Below, piece after piece: positions 11,408-21,148 of a stretch of DNA of 64,000 nucleotides. The stretch is from positions 126,213,501 to 126,277,500 of the forward strand of contig CM032230.1 in NCBI GenBank assembly GCA_019009955.1, in the 5' to 3' direction. A model generated the notes under the pieces. That model was not told the origin of the DNA, did no database searches, and saw nothing but the letters and a program-made list of their open reading frames with translations. Source of the DNA: Riptortus pedestris. Its lineage: Eukaryota; Arthropoda; Insecta; Hemiptera; Alydidae. The translations under genes were made by a program, and so were the position numbers. Numbering within the stretch: position 1 is the first letter of the stretch; each line of letters starts with the position of its first letter.

Positions 11408-11458
11408 ATTTAATTTACTTGCTAAAATTTTAAAATGTGTCTTGTTGTTTTGTTTCAG

Positions 11459-11707
11459 TTGTTCGACTTGATCCGAAAGTCCAACCCTGAGTATTTCAAA
11501 AAGATAATCCCGTTGGAAGGTGATATTGGAAAGGAGAATTTCAACCTCCCTCCTGCAAAGGTGGAGGAACTGCGAGAAAATGTCTCTATCGTTTTCAACT
11601 TCGCCGCCTCGCTCAAACTTGAAGAAACCCTCAAGAATCTAGTAGTCCACAATACTGTGTCCGCACTGAGGCTTCTGGAAATGGCTGTGACCTTCAAGAA
11701 ACTTAAG
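11459..11707 (+). CDS. FAR exon (residues 1-83 of the visible part)
   Basis: Acceptor TTTCAG ends at 11458 and donor GTGAGT starts at 11708. The exon is 83 codons, phase 0 at both ends. It encodes the FAR signature LFDLIRKSNPEYFKKI-PLEGD, then a segment reading VSIVFNFAASLKLEE. In most FARs the equivalent of FNFAA is FHxAA, so the usual His is Asn here. Upstream in-frame sequence (from 11435) has an ATG, but it lies in the polypyrimidine/acceptor region and is not a credible start. The end, KKLK, joins directly to SFVHLST in the next exon 26.9 kb away. A SINE ends about 50 bp before this acceptor. Confidence 0.93.
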
Positions 11708-12053
11708 GTGAGTACATTCCAGATCCAGAAATACCATTGGTTGGCTGAAAAACATCCTTGAACTATAATCATTAATAAGCTTTTCGAAAACATTATTGTT
11801 GTTGTATATATCGATGTTAAATTTTAATGATGTGTTATTCTAAGTGAATGTTTACGTAATGAAGGAATCATTAGACGACACATCTCGTAAACATTAATTC
11901 AGTATAATATTAATTTATTGCTACACTAACCTCTGCCAATGACCAGTTTACTGAAATCGGTCAAGGAATAAGTAATTCCAACAGCGCTCTCTTCTCGGAT
12001 TCTTGAGTCTTAAGATCAAAGAAAATCACCTTCCTTGAAATTAAGAGTTTATA

Positions 12054-12500
12054 ACTTCATGATCATCTACTCACGCTTGAGTGTGAGACATGGACATTCA
12101 AGGGTACCCTGGAAACATTGATTAAACGATTTGAGTGTAAGGTTCTTAAAGCCTCAATATGCCCAAAAAGAGATGAAGGCTTAGGACTTCGGAGAAGGAA
12201 GACTATAGAGGAGATTAAATGTGAAACTAGACAGTCAATCTTACACGATATGAAAGCTAAGAGTTTAAAATGTGAGGGACATGTGGAAATGGAGTAACCC
12301 AACCGGGTATTCCCATACATGACAATGATTGCGACAGTGGTGGGTAGCAGGCCACGAGGGAGACGAAGGTGAGATGAGTAGACAGAGTGAAGAAGGCGCT
12401 ACGGAGTTGCTTGTAGTGGACAAGAGAGCCTTCGCCCATGATTAGAAAAAGTGGAGAAGGCTTTCATTGGTGGCTAAACATATCCATGTTCTGCAAGGCC
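12054..12500 (+). pseudogene. LINE reverse-transcriptase ORF, C-terminal fragment (RTE-like)
   Basis: From 12082 the frame reads CETWTFKGTLETLIKRFECK, then VLKASICPKRDEG, and further on the I-x-x-x-K-A-x-x-L-x-x-x-GHVEME block. This matches the C-terminus of arthropod endonuclease/reverse-transcriptase proteins (CETWTL...FERKVLR...GP-R-...GHVxRM). Several stops and frame shifts (TAA after GHVEME) make it dead. It sits in the first FAR intron in the same orientation as the gene. Confidence 0.8.
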
Positions 12501-13529
12501 AACAGAAAGAAAATACGAAAAATGTCTTTATTTTCATTAATCAACTAAATAATACTTCATCATTATATATACAGAAACTTTCCCTTTAACACTCCATACA
12601 AAGTGGAATACTCCAAGGATTCTTATTTGTTTAAAGAAACGAACACCTTATCATTTTCACAGACACACTCTATACCCAACAAGACATGTACACTATCCAT
12701 CCAATTGCCCTGAAAATGTTAGATAAAATTCAAAACTTATGTAATTTTGGACAGTACACGACACTGTATTGACACCTAGGCATGACGGCTAAGGAATGAG
12801 CGAGACAGCTGATTTTGAAACAAGAACATTGAGACTGAACGTGAACGCAAAATCTATGACTTAATTCATGTGAATGTCACAAAACAACTAATTATAAAAC
12901 AGTGACAAACCAACTGGAAAAATATAACCACGAACAATAAATTACTTAGTACTATAAAATAAACAATTTGCAGTTTCAGGAATTCTGGAAGAGAAAAAGC
13001 CATACTCTCTAGACTTAGAGTAGGGTCTAGGCAAAAACGTCTTTGCCTCATAAGCCACTTGCTATGTTTTCCGGTTTTGGGTAGAATCCTGCTCAGTTAA
13101 TATTGCATTATTGAAAATTTATTTACAAACTTCCCATTAGCAGAATCTAAAAATAATTTATAGAACTTTTGAATGGGAAAGGAAATAATATCATTTCAAT
13201 TCATTCAGCGATTCAACCCAATTTTTATCCCCACAACGTGTCCGGTGTAGACCTCAGAATCACTATTCCAGATGTAGATCAGTGATTATTCCATAATATC
13301 TCCAGATGAGATTACTCCATAATGTCTTGTCTGTGTATGCTTAGTTTCTCTTCGCTTGCAAGAAAGATCTTTTATCATCGGCCTTCTGAGGCGTGAAATG
13401 ATGTGTGTGCTCGTCTGGCTGGTTCCAGCTGGTGATCTTGTATGTCCATTTTCTTCTACTATTGACCCCGATATCTTAGATTTCGTTTCCCGATTTCCCA
13501 TATCATTCATTTCAATTTTCTACCACACG
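12501..13529. other. Intron sequence without recognised features
   Basis: AT-rich; minus-strand open frames at 12866-13051 and 13286-13510 show no known motif and are judged chance. Confidence 0.4.
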
Positions 13530-13760
13530 TAATTTTAGTTGAGTCGTCACCAAACTAGATATTCTAAACGTTTAATGTAAAAAAACTAAAATAAAATTTG
13601 CTAACGAATGAAATCAGAACAGATGGAGAAGGAGTATAGATGAAAGGGGAACAATACTACGGAATATCTCTGTTCTCATGCCTCAGATTCAGAATTATAT
13701 ATAGTCAATTTCATTGAAAATTTAATATACTATAATTATTGTTCTATAAATTTCCTCAAT
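13530..13760 (-). mobile_element. Old H fragment
   Basis: Diverged match to the block ACCAAACTMGATATT...AAATATCTC...TTGTTCTATAAAT of H, minus orientation, no termini. Confidence 0.6.
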
Positions 13761-13964
13761 TTTCAAAAGTTTGGCTTTCAACTTCCCATTTTTCAGTCTT
13801 CCCTCCTAGAGCTAGTGTGATTTTCTCTTCAAGCACCTGAGCCGGTAAACATCTCCTTTCTAGCTTAAATTTCAAGGGGCTTACATAGGTTGCCTATTAC
13901 AGGAAATACGATATAGAATGCGGGGTGTGTATTTTTCCAGTAACAGTACTGATTTTAAGAATTC

Positions 13965-14395
13965 CCGTAAGTGTTCCTCGAATGTTCATCGATCTTCAAG
14001 AGATGGCATAAATGAAGCCCATTTAAATATATTTACTTGTCTATTACCGTCCTAGCGGTCGCAATTTTTGTATGATCATTTCCAAAGTCGATATATAAGA
14101 GTTTCATAGAAGAATAGGGGGGAATTGGAAAATATCTCGGTTGTTATGAGTCGGATAGAAAAATGTTATGGAGCACATCTTGTTAAACTACTGCTTGTCT
14201 GTATTTGTTTATTTATACTTTTTTTTTCTTAACTCACATATTAAGTAAGTTATTCATCGTTTCTTGTTATCAGACTTCAGTTAACCCCTTCTTCTGCTGA
14301 TCAGATTTTTACTTAGAAATAAAGATTATATATGAGATTACAAGTGTTTATTAGGAATCCTGCTTAGTTTACTCAGGTCCTGTGTAGCAGACGTT
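13965..14395 (-). mobile_element. Old H element
   Basis: Minus orientation; GTTCATCGATCTTCAAGAGA, CTAGCGGTCGCAATTTTTGT and a decayed 5' terminus GCTTAGTTTACTCAGGTCCT can be followed in order. Heavily diverged and without a (TA)n core. Confidence 0.7.
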
Positions 14396-14451
14396 TTCGA
14401 CATTCCCTAGGTCTTCGTAGTGTGACAAAGGTGTCTATGGTTGAAAGTCGT

Positions 14452-14585
14452 CTGATGGGATCGGATTAGTTTGTGAAGCTTATGGTTTTTTTCGAAACAA
14501 CGAATAATGGTAGTATAAGGAGTTGGAGTGTACGAAACTTGATATATTCAAACAGCAATTTATTAGATAGTCAAAGCAGTTGATA
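14452..14585. repeat. Two-copy repeat, copy 1
   Basis: GATCGGATTAGTTTGTGAAG and GCTTATGGTTTTTTTCGAAA recur, with small changes, at 16152-16291. Family unknown. The second copy is embedded in an H element. Confidence 0.7.
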
Positions 14586-14916
14586 ATTGTGGCTCTTTAG
14601 ACGCTCTGAGTTGTAATCAACTCCGAGCTATCATTTAGCCATTAGAGTCGTCAATTATTGAGCTAGCAAACGGTGATAAGCACTTTCTTCATTACCGGAC
14701 GGCCTTGAAGTGCGAAGAGTCTTAAAAGTTGGTAGTTGGCACCGGTCAATGCTTGCATTTGATCACCTTGGACTAGTTGCATAAACACGTAAATAAGACT
14801 AGGTGATCATTGGAGAAATAACTGGCTTGTTAGTTATTCTGCCAAGGAATTGAAACCTTAATGGCCATACTTGAAATCATGCTACAAAACATACTATATC
14901 ATCCAACATGATAATT

Positions 14917-15690
14917 AAAAAGTCCGCCATGGGCTGCGTAAACTAAGTAGATTTCCTAGGTGAAGTTTTACAATAGAGGAAGCTGCATACTGGTAAAACT
15001 TACCACCGTGAATAAATACAAGCGGTAACGAGAAATTTTTCAGTTAATTTTAATAAGCTCCCAACAGAAAGCGCCTGAATTGTAAACAAACAGATCTGCC
15101 AACCACTCAGAGCTGAACAGAGAGATAGACATATTCTTCACCGGAAACAAAAACAATTACTGAAATACATCTGAATATAACGTATTACTTTTATTGAAAA
15201 CTATTAATTATATCTAGTTCTGTAATTTATAATGAATCAGAATAATTATTCTGAACACTCAAATATTAGTAGTCCATGAAATAAAGAAGCGGGGGGGGGG
15301 TCAACAGAACGTATTTTCATTTACCTTCCAAAGTAATAGCTTACACCAGCCTCTACGCCAATTTTAGGAGACCCGAACAGTTACGGAAACGGCTGAACTA
15401 ACTTTCAGAGGAATCTCACGAACAGAACTGACAATAGCTGAATATGCAATATGCAAATATATCTGAATATATTCAAGATTGAGAATAAATGTAAATAACA
15501 ATATTTATAGTACATTTATTTTGCAATAAGATCGTTTCTATACAAGTTAAGGGTTGGTTCGAATATATATACAACATTTTCAATTGACCTCATTTTTTTT
15601 TGTCATATCCTAAGTAGGATCGAGTTGAAAATCGTCTTCGAAAATATCGTCACGAGTACAACCTCAATAGTTGGTTTACCTTAAGAGTAA
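14917..15690 (+). mobile_element. H element, complete but diverged
   Basis: 5' terminus GTCCGCCATGGGCTGCGTAA; subtype 2 5' half with a G run at 15291-15300; a short (TA)n; 3' end GTACAACCTCAATAGTTGG with a decayed palindrome (TTTACCTTAAGAGTAA). Confidence 0.88.
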
Positions 15691-15754
15691 GTAATTTTAC
15701 CTCCCACCACAATAAGTAAGTAAGCCTTGGTGCTTCATAAGCAGGGGAACCAAC

Positions 15755-15925
15755 GGTTCTTATTTCAGCATTTCCCACTTATGGAGCGAGTTTCGAAAAG
15801 TTTCATCCATTGATCTTACGGAAATGAGGTCCATTAGAAATTATAAAGCATATTTGTTTCAAAGTTACCAAACTCGGGATTAGGAAAACCTGCTTAGTTA
15901 GGACTGTTCGTCTTAGAGCGGAAGG
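15755..15925 (-). mobile_element. Short H fragment
   Basis: Minus-strand pieces GATCTTACGGAAATGAGGTC, TTACCAAACTCGG and CCTGCTTAGTTAGGACTG in order, a shrunken, old copy. Confidence 0.6.
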
Positions 15926-15951
15926 AAAATTGATAATCTCTAGGTCCTTTT

Positions 15952-16543
15952 AGCAGATTTCCCTTAAGGCAAATCAGCTATTGAGATTGTACTCATGACG
16001 GCATTTTCGACATTTTTCTTCAATTGCCCATCGATCCTACCTAGTAGATGACGAAAATGAGGTCCTTTCAAAACTGTATATGTATATATATGTGTATATA
16101 TATATATATATTTGTCTGTTAACGCTCTAGTGGTCGCAATTTTCTTTGATCTATGATGAGGGATCGGATTTAGTTTGTGAAGCTTATGGTTTTTTTTATT
16201 TCGAAAGAACGAATAATGGTTGTATAAGGAGTTGGATTGTACGAAACTTGATATATTTAAACAACAGTTTATTATGTAGTCAAAGCAGTAATCAAAGATC
16301 AAGTTCGTTAAAGGCTAAAATTGGACCAGTAGGAGGGAGAATTTCGAAAATACAAAATATATCCGTTGTTATGAGTCGGATCGAAAATTTGTTAAGTATC
16401 AATCTTATTGCAAATGTAAATGATCTATAAATGTTATGTACGTTTGTTTTTTTTTTCATTATCCTTATTATTGACTAACATATTTGCGTTTTTTTTAGTT
16501 TTCGGCCTTCAGTAAACACCCACTCCTACTTATGTCGTATTAA
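15952..16543 (-). mobile_element. H element, truncated by the next H copy
   Basis: Starts with TTTTAGCAGATTTCCCTTAA, mixed (TA)/(TG) core 16078-16112, and contains the second copy of the 14452-14585 repeat (16152-16291). At ...CGTATTAAC it is cut by the forward copy at 16544, so it is the older of the two. Confidence 0.88.
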
Positions 16544-17063
16544 CAAAAGTCCGTCACGCATGGGTTGCGTAAACTAAGCAGATTCCCCACGTGAAGTTTT
16601 ACAGTAGATAAATCTGCCTAATAACAACTGTAGTAGTAAGGGATCTCTAAACCTATTCACGAGGGACGAATAGTTACGGAAACGGCCGCCAGAGCTTTCG
16701 GCGGTAAGTCCGGAACATAGCCGAGTCCTGCCGACCACACACACAATAAAAATACAAATATCTCGGTTAATATTCAAGATACAGAATAAATGTATAGAAC
16801 AATATTTATAGTAAATTTAATTTGCAATAAGATTGATTGTATACAATGTTTCGATCCGACGCATAATAATGGAATTATTTCGAATTTTCAAAAATCCCCA
16901 CCTCTAAACCCCCCTCCCACTGGCCCGATTTCAGCCATTAAAGAACTCGATCTTTCTTTTTACATAAAGCAATTAAATCCTGAGTTTCGTAACGATCAAA
17001 CAAAAATTGCGACCGCTAGAGCGTTAACAGACAAAACAGACAAATATATATATATATACACTC
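16544..17063 (+). mobile_element. H element, 5' part, interrupted in (TA)n by a Tc1-like element
   Basis: GTCCGTCACGCATGGGTTGC start, subtype 1 interior, GACCGCTAGAGCGTTAACAG then (TA)n at 17045-17058, where the Tc1-like element begins. The matching 3' half is not found on the other side. Confidence 0.88.
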
Positions 17064-17757
17064 AACCGCAAAAAAACCGGACACTTAGATTTAGTCTTAT
17101 AATTTTGTTAAATACTTAATATATATGTATATTAATCTTTTTAATTAAAATAATTGGTTAATCTATAGGTTATTTAAACAAAATCTGCCAAAAGTGAATA
17201 ATTTTTATTGATTATTTACAAAAAAATACAAAATAAAAAAAAAGAAAAAGATAAATTAACACATTTAAAAAAAAAATTATTCTTCATTTTTATTACAGTG
17301 AATGGTAGACTTCGCTACCCCAAGCGTTTCGGCAATGTAACGTAAGCTCCGGCCTTCCATCTAAGTTTGAAAGACCCATTATTCTGGACCGAAATAAAAA
17401 TAAAACGAAAATGCTTGGTTAATAATTAAAGATGTTTAAATATGCGAAAAACTACTTACAGTTTAGAATAGATCAACTTCACGACAAATAAATCTAATCT
17501 GAGTTTTATCTAATTGTTTACTAATCCTGAAGGGATTAGTTCAATGGACTTAGACTCTAAATTCTCTGTAATAACTAGAATACCCACATAAAGAAAATTG
17601 CTGAAAATTAGCTTTTAATACGACAAAAATGAAGTGTCCGGTTTTAGCAGATGTCCCTTAAGGGAAATCAGCTATTAAGGTCGTACTCTTGACGCGATTT
17701 TCGAAAAATGTCTTCAAATGTCCATCGATCCTACCCAGATAGCAAAAATGAGGCCCG

Positions 17758-17816
<59 letters not shown>

Positions 17817-17908
17817 CTATTAACGCTCTAGCTTATCTATTACTATACTTCACGTGGGAAATCTGCTTAGTTTACGCAGCCCCTGCGTTACGGACTTTTT
17901 TTGCGGTT
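17064..17908 (-). mobile_element. Tc1-like element remnant, interrupted by an H copy
   Basis: The left terminal inverted repeat AACCGC-(A)7-CCGGACACTT is at 17064-17086. Its right partner AAGTGTCCGG-(T)4 is at 17632-17645 and continues as (T)7-GCGGTT at 17896-17908, after an inserted H element (17646-17895). The two together rebuild a 23-bp perfect inverted repeat. On the minus strand, 17360 down to 17283 reads MEGRSLRYIAETLGVAKSTI, a helix-turn-helix typical of Tc1/mariner transposase N-termini. The rest of the transposase is gone. A clear TA duplication at both ends is not seen. Confidence 0.8.
17646..17895 (-). mobile_element. H element, 250 bp, inserted in a T run of the Tc1-like terminus
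   Basis: Starts AGCAGATGTCCCTTAAGGGA and ends CTGCGTTACGGAC, with a (TA)n core at 17767-17812 and a large internal deletion. Because the target is a known 23-bp inverted repeat, the copy's limits are fixed to within the flanking Ts: 4 T before and 7 T after, where the target had 7. No other target duplication is present. Confidence 0.92.
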
Positions 17909-18905
17909 AAAAAGGTACATGACAACGTTTATAGATCTTTTAATTTGAAAAAAATTGGTTCTATACAAAATTTCGATCAGACTCAAAACACCGGAGATAT
18001 TTCGAATTTTCGAAAATCCTCTCCTCTAAATCCCCCCTCCCAATTGTCCGATTCCAGCTGTTGAAGAACATGATCCGTCTTTAAACGTGAAACGTTTAAA
18101 TACGGAGTTTGGTAACGATCAAGCGAAAATTGCGACCGCTAGAGGGTTAACAGGCTAATACACCTCTATCTTTATATATATAATTCTAGCGTACGTGTGT
18201 ATGTCACTGAACTCCTCCTAGACGGCTGGACCGATTTGATTGAATTTATAAATACGCGTTCGGGTGACGCCCCGGATGGTTTAGCGCCGCAGATCGGCCC
18301 GGCAGATGGAGCAGGTCTCCGGTCGAAGGGCGAGGTTATTGGAAATGTAATGAAATGTTAATATGTTTGTCTAATGTATGTCCTTAGAGTTTAAGTATGT
18401 CATCTAAATAAAGATGTTTTCAGCTGCGAGAGGTTTTCACTTTTTTTATGTATTTACATTATTAGTGTTAGGTTTTTGATTTATTTCAATTATTGGTCTA
18501 CAACTGTTTGTTTTTAAGGACATGTAGTGCGCATTCTACCAGATAATCATAGAACTAAAACGTCGTTCTCTCAGTTTTCTTTATCTTTTTGCGTACCAAA
18601 TTTTTGGCGATATTTTATTTACTATTTGTTTTTAGGCAAGCTTGCACATAACTAATGTTGTTTTTTGCGTTATTAAAAGAAAATGTTTTTTATACATAAT
18701 ATTAATAAATTTAATTTCCTAATCGCTTGATATATCATGCAGGACAACGTCTGCCGGGTCTGCTAGTATATATATAATTTTGAATGGACCTCATTTTTCG
18801 TCCATCTCCTGGGTAGAATCAATGGACAATTTGATAGAAAAATTTTCGAAACTCGCGACATGAGTACGACCTCAATAGCTGATTTCCCTTAAGGGAAATC
18901 GGCTA
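17909..18905 (+). mobile_element. H element carrying a C-type element in its core
   Basis: Starts internally (GTACATGACAACG, 5' terminus lost), runs to GAGGGTTAACAGGCTAATAC, is split at the (TA)n by the C element (18178-18772) and ends with GATTTCCCTTAAGGGAAATC, CGGCTAAAA. Confidence 0.88.
18178..18772 (-). mobile_element. C-type element
   Basis: One end: GTGTATGTCACTGAACTCCT then CCTAGACGGCTGGACCGATT. Other end: GCAGGACAACGTCTGCCGGG then TCTGCTAGTA. (TA)n lies on both sides. The ends resemble repeats found dispersed in many arthropod genomes. No coding capacity was found. Length about 595 bp. Confidence 0.75.
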
Positions 18906-18914
18906 AAAAGCTGT

Positions 18915-19063
18915 TATACCCGTATTATGAAGCTCATTATTTAAAGCCTAAATAGCAAATATTATTTTTGCTTAACTTTTACGTTTTCAGAAAAATGCAA
19001 ATGCGTGAGGCACGTGAGAAATCTGCATAGTTAACACAGCCCCTGCGTGGCTGACTTTTTTTC
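18915..19063 (-). mobile_element. H element, 5' end only
   Basis: ATTTAAAGCCTAAATAGCAA to GAGAAATCTGCATAGTTAAC and ACAGCCCCTGCGTGGCTGAC; subtype 2 5' terminus next to the 3' end of the previous copy. Confidence 0.8.
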
Positions 19064-19490
19064 TCCCTTTCCTGTACTGTATGTTGTAAATGTGAGTGGT
19101 GGCAGGTTTTCCACCTGGTTGATAAGATAGGATGTGGTTTTATGGGCCTTCAACTGCTAGCTTCTTACACCTTTAGGCTGCCACTGTTAAAGAGTATTGT
19201 TTTATTTGTTGTAAAGTCCTGCGCAGAAGGTTTATTCTCTTATATTGGGTAAGCCAATTTTTTTTTCTTCTTTTATTTGGCATTATAGACCTTACAAATC
19301 TTTAGACCCAACCCCCTTATAATCCACCCCCAACTACGGACAGCCCTTTTTGAATAAAGTGTCAATAATAAAATGTCAATAAATATAAGAAGCGTTACGT
19401 TGGGGATAAATTAACTGAGTGAACAAATTTAAGATGTTAATACTATTAAGGTCTTCGGGTCTTGACCGTGTCTTCATATTGGTTGCCAAC

Positions 19491-19521
19491 GTTTCGCTAG
19501 ACATGCTTCTAGCTTCCTCAG
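19491..19521 (-). ncRNA. Hammerhead-ribozyme-like core, left arm
   Basis: Minus strand: CTGAGGA (19521-19515), one extra A, stem II GCTAG / CTAGC (19513-19509 and 19500-19496) with an 8-nt loop, then GAAAC. The next bases give ACGT, which could only pair between two molecules (a dimer stem III), and GGC that can pair with GCC before the core as stem I. The single extra A after the CUGANGA block and the minimal stem III depart from the classic model. Confidence 0.4.
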
Positions 19522-19882
19522 GGCTATCTCTGAGACTGAAGAGTTGTAAGTTCATCTCATGTAAAAATTTAGTCCTTATCCGGGTTTCCTTGGGCGGAGT
19601 CTTCCCTTCCAGGTGTCTACGGATACTTCTTCGCTAGAGAAATAGCGAAATGCCCTAATAACTTCAACAGAGAGGATGTATACAGACTCAGCAAACTCTG
19701 GAAGCCGGTATTCCACAGAGACCTCGAATAAGAAACGAAAACGACGGTATAGGCGATGAACGACCGACGCGAAGAAGTATCCGTAGACACCTGGAAGTGA
19801 AGACTCCGCCCAAGGAACCGGATAGGAATGACTCAAATATATACCAGAGAAGAACTAACAACTCTTAGTCTCAGAGATAGCC

Positions 19883-19913
19883 CTGAGGAAGCTAGCAGCA
19901 TGTCTAGCGAAAC
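19883..19913 (+). ncRNA. Hammerhead-ribozyme-like core, right arm
   Basis: Plus strand: CTGAGGA 19883-19889, extra A, GCTAG 19891-19895, loop CAGCATGT, CTAGC 19904-19908, GAAAC 19909-19913. Same structure as the left-arm copy; the loop has one change and the following ACGTT has become ACGTTTT, which probably harms stem I/III geometry here. Confidence 0.38.
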
Positions 19914-19956
19914 GTTTTGGCAACCAATATGAAAGACACGGGTCAAGACCCGAAGA

Positions 19957-20036
19957 CACCCCCCCCCCCACCCACCCCCCCCCCCCCACCCCCCCCCCAC
20001 CCCCCCCCCCCCCCCCCCCCCCCCCACCACCCCCCC

Positions 20037-20070
<34 letters not shown>

Positions 20071-20155
20071 ACCCCCCCCCCCCCCCACCCCCCCCCCCCC
20101 CCCCCCCCACCCCCCCCCCCCCCCCCCCCCCCCCACCCCCCCCCCCCCCCACCCC

Positions 20156-20191
<36 letters not shown>

Positions 20192-20228
20192 ACCCCCACC
20201 CCCCCCCCCCACCCCCCCCCCACCCCCC

Positions 20229-20269
<41 letters not shown>

Positions 20270-20274
20270 ACCCC
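19957..20274. repeat. C/A-only tract of about 315 bp
   Basis: Plus strand consists of C runs broken by single As (one T at about 20156). It is flanked by a duplicated CGAAGAC (19951-19957 and 20275-20281) where the opposite arm has one. The minus strand is an almost pure G-run array. The long proline- or glycine-only open frames it produces are not genes. Confidence 0.95.
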
Positions 20275-20360
20275 CGAAGACCTTAATAGTATTAATGACC
20301 AGGACCGTGGAAGTCTACGAGTAAATTTAAGATGATCTGAAAATGTATTAAAAAAATACG

Positions 20361-20428
20361 TTACCACCTTTTCTAGCCAGGCATTACTAAAGAATTTATT
20401 TAATGTGTTTGTAGCTAAATAAATTCCA
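20361..20428 (-). repeat. SINE fragment
   Basis: CACCTTTTCTAGCCAGG then AATTTATTTAATG and CTAAATAAATTCC: central part of the family only. Confidence 0.7.
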
Positions 20429-20448
20429 ATCGAACTCATGGTACTAGA

Positions 20449-20613
20449 TTTATTTTTTATTTATTTATTTACGTTCACTTTGTGCTATTTTGGATAATAG
20501 GGACGGGTTATCTAAAGGGAACCATCCTTTTCTAGCCTAGGTGGGACTAAGGAATTTATTTAATGAGCCCAGGCACTAAATTTACATATGACTTAACTCA
20601 AATGGCTGAGCTT
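20449..20613 (-). repeat. SINE with internal deletion of the B-box region
   Basis: Tail complement TTATTTATTTACGTTCACTT, TAGCCTAGGTGGGACTAAGG, then a jump to the head complement CTCAAATGGCTGAGC. Confidence 0.8.
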
Positions 20614-20689
20614 TTTTTTTTTTTTTTAGTTATTTGTATGGAGCATTGGCTACGAGGAGATATTACTCAAATAACAAAAACGAAAAAGA

Positions 20690-21148
20690 TCAACATCAGT
20701 AACAAATAAACCACATTATTCAAAGCATAAATACCAAATATTCTTTTCAAGAGACATTTATTGTACGAGATACATGCAAATACGTTCTGTTGACCCCCCC
20801 CCATTCTTAAGTTTTTCGACTACTTAAATTGTATTGATTTAGATGAAAATTATTTTGATTCATTATAAATTACAGTAATAGATATAGTAAATAGTTTCAA
20901 TCAAATTAATGTATTATATTCTGATAAATTACAGTAATTGTTTTTCTTTCCGGTAAGAAGTTGTTTACAGAAAACTGTTTATTTACATTCCAGATGCTTT
21001 TCGTCTGGAGGTTTCTTATTATCGTTTGTATTTATTCAATTAATATTAACGGTGGTGTTGTATTACCGGCAAGTAGATTTATCCATTGTTAAATTTCACT
21101 CGGGAAATCTGCTTAGTTTACGCAGCCCCTGCGTGACGGACATTTTTT
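20690..21148 (-). mobile_element. H element, subtype 2 5' half
   Basis: AATACCAAATATTCTTTTCA, a C run at 20796-20804, then GGGAAATCTGCTTAGTTTAC and GCAGCCCCTGCGTGACGGAC. The (TA)n core and 3' end are absent. Confidence 0.85.

Larger units (their letters stand above)
19438..20295. mobile_element. Penelope-like fold-back with hammerhead-like motifs
   Basis: Arms 19438-19634 and 19768-19962 (continued at 20271-20295) are inverted repeats with about 90 percent identity by eye, around a 133-bp spacer. The right arm is broken by a C/A tract. The spacer and arm on the plus strand can be read as NFNREDVYRLSKLWKPVFHR, which resembles, from memory, sequence after the GIY-YIG domain in Penelope-like elements; it is short and then broken. 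Inverted partial copies and hammerhead motifs are both known in that class. Assignment to Penelope-like elements is inference. Confidence 0.5.

Noticed and set aside
11435..11458. ATG at 11435 as the FAR start
   Set aside because: It is inside the T-rich tract and acceptor (TTTCAG) just before the exon, and the protein would lack the nucleotide-binding motif.
11455..11793. 112-codon minus-strand frame over the first FAR exon
   Set aside because: Antisense shadow; the plus strand has clear FAR motifs and both splice sites.
12257..12439. Minus-strand open frames over 12063-12439
   Set aside because: They lie antisense to the LINE ORF fragment, which explains the sequence on the plus strand.
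18178..18772. C element as a coding LINE
   Set aside because: No open frame or RT motif; only the end sequences are recognisable.
19833..20439. Long glycine-only and proline-only open frames (up to 194 codons)
   Set aside because: They are products of the C/A tract, which has no stops in several frames. No start context, no splice context, no non-repeat coding sequence.
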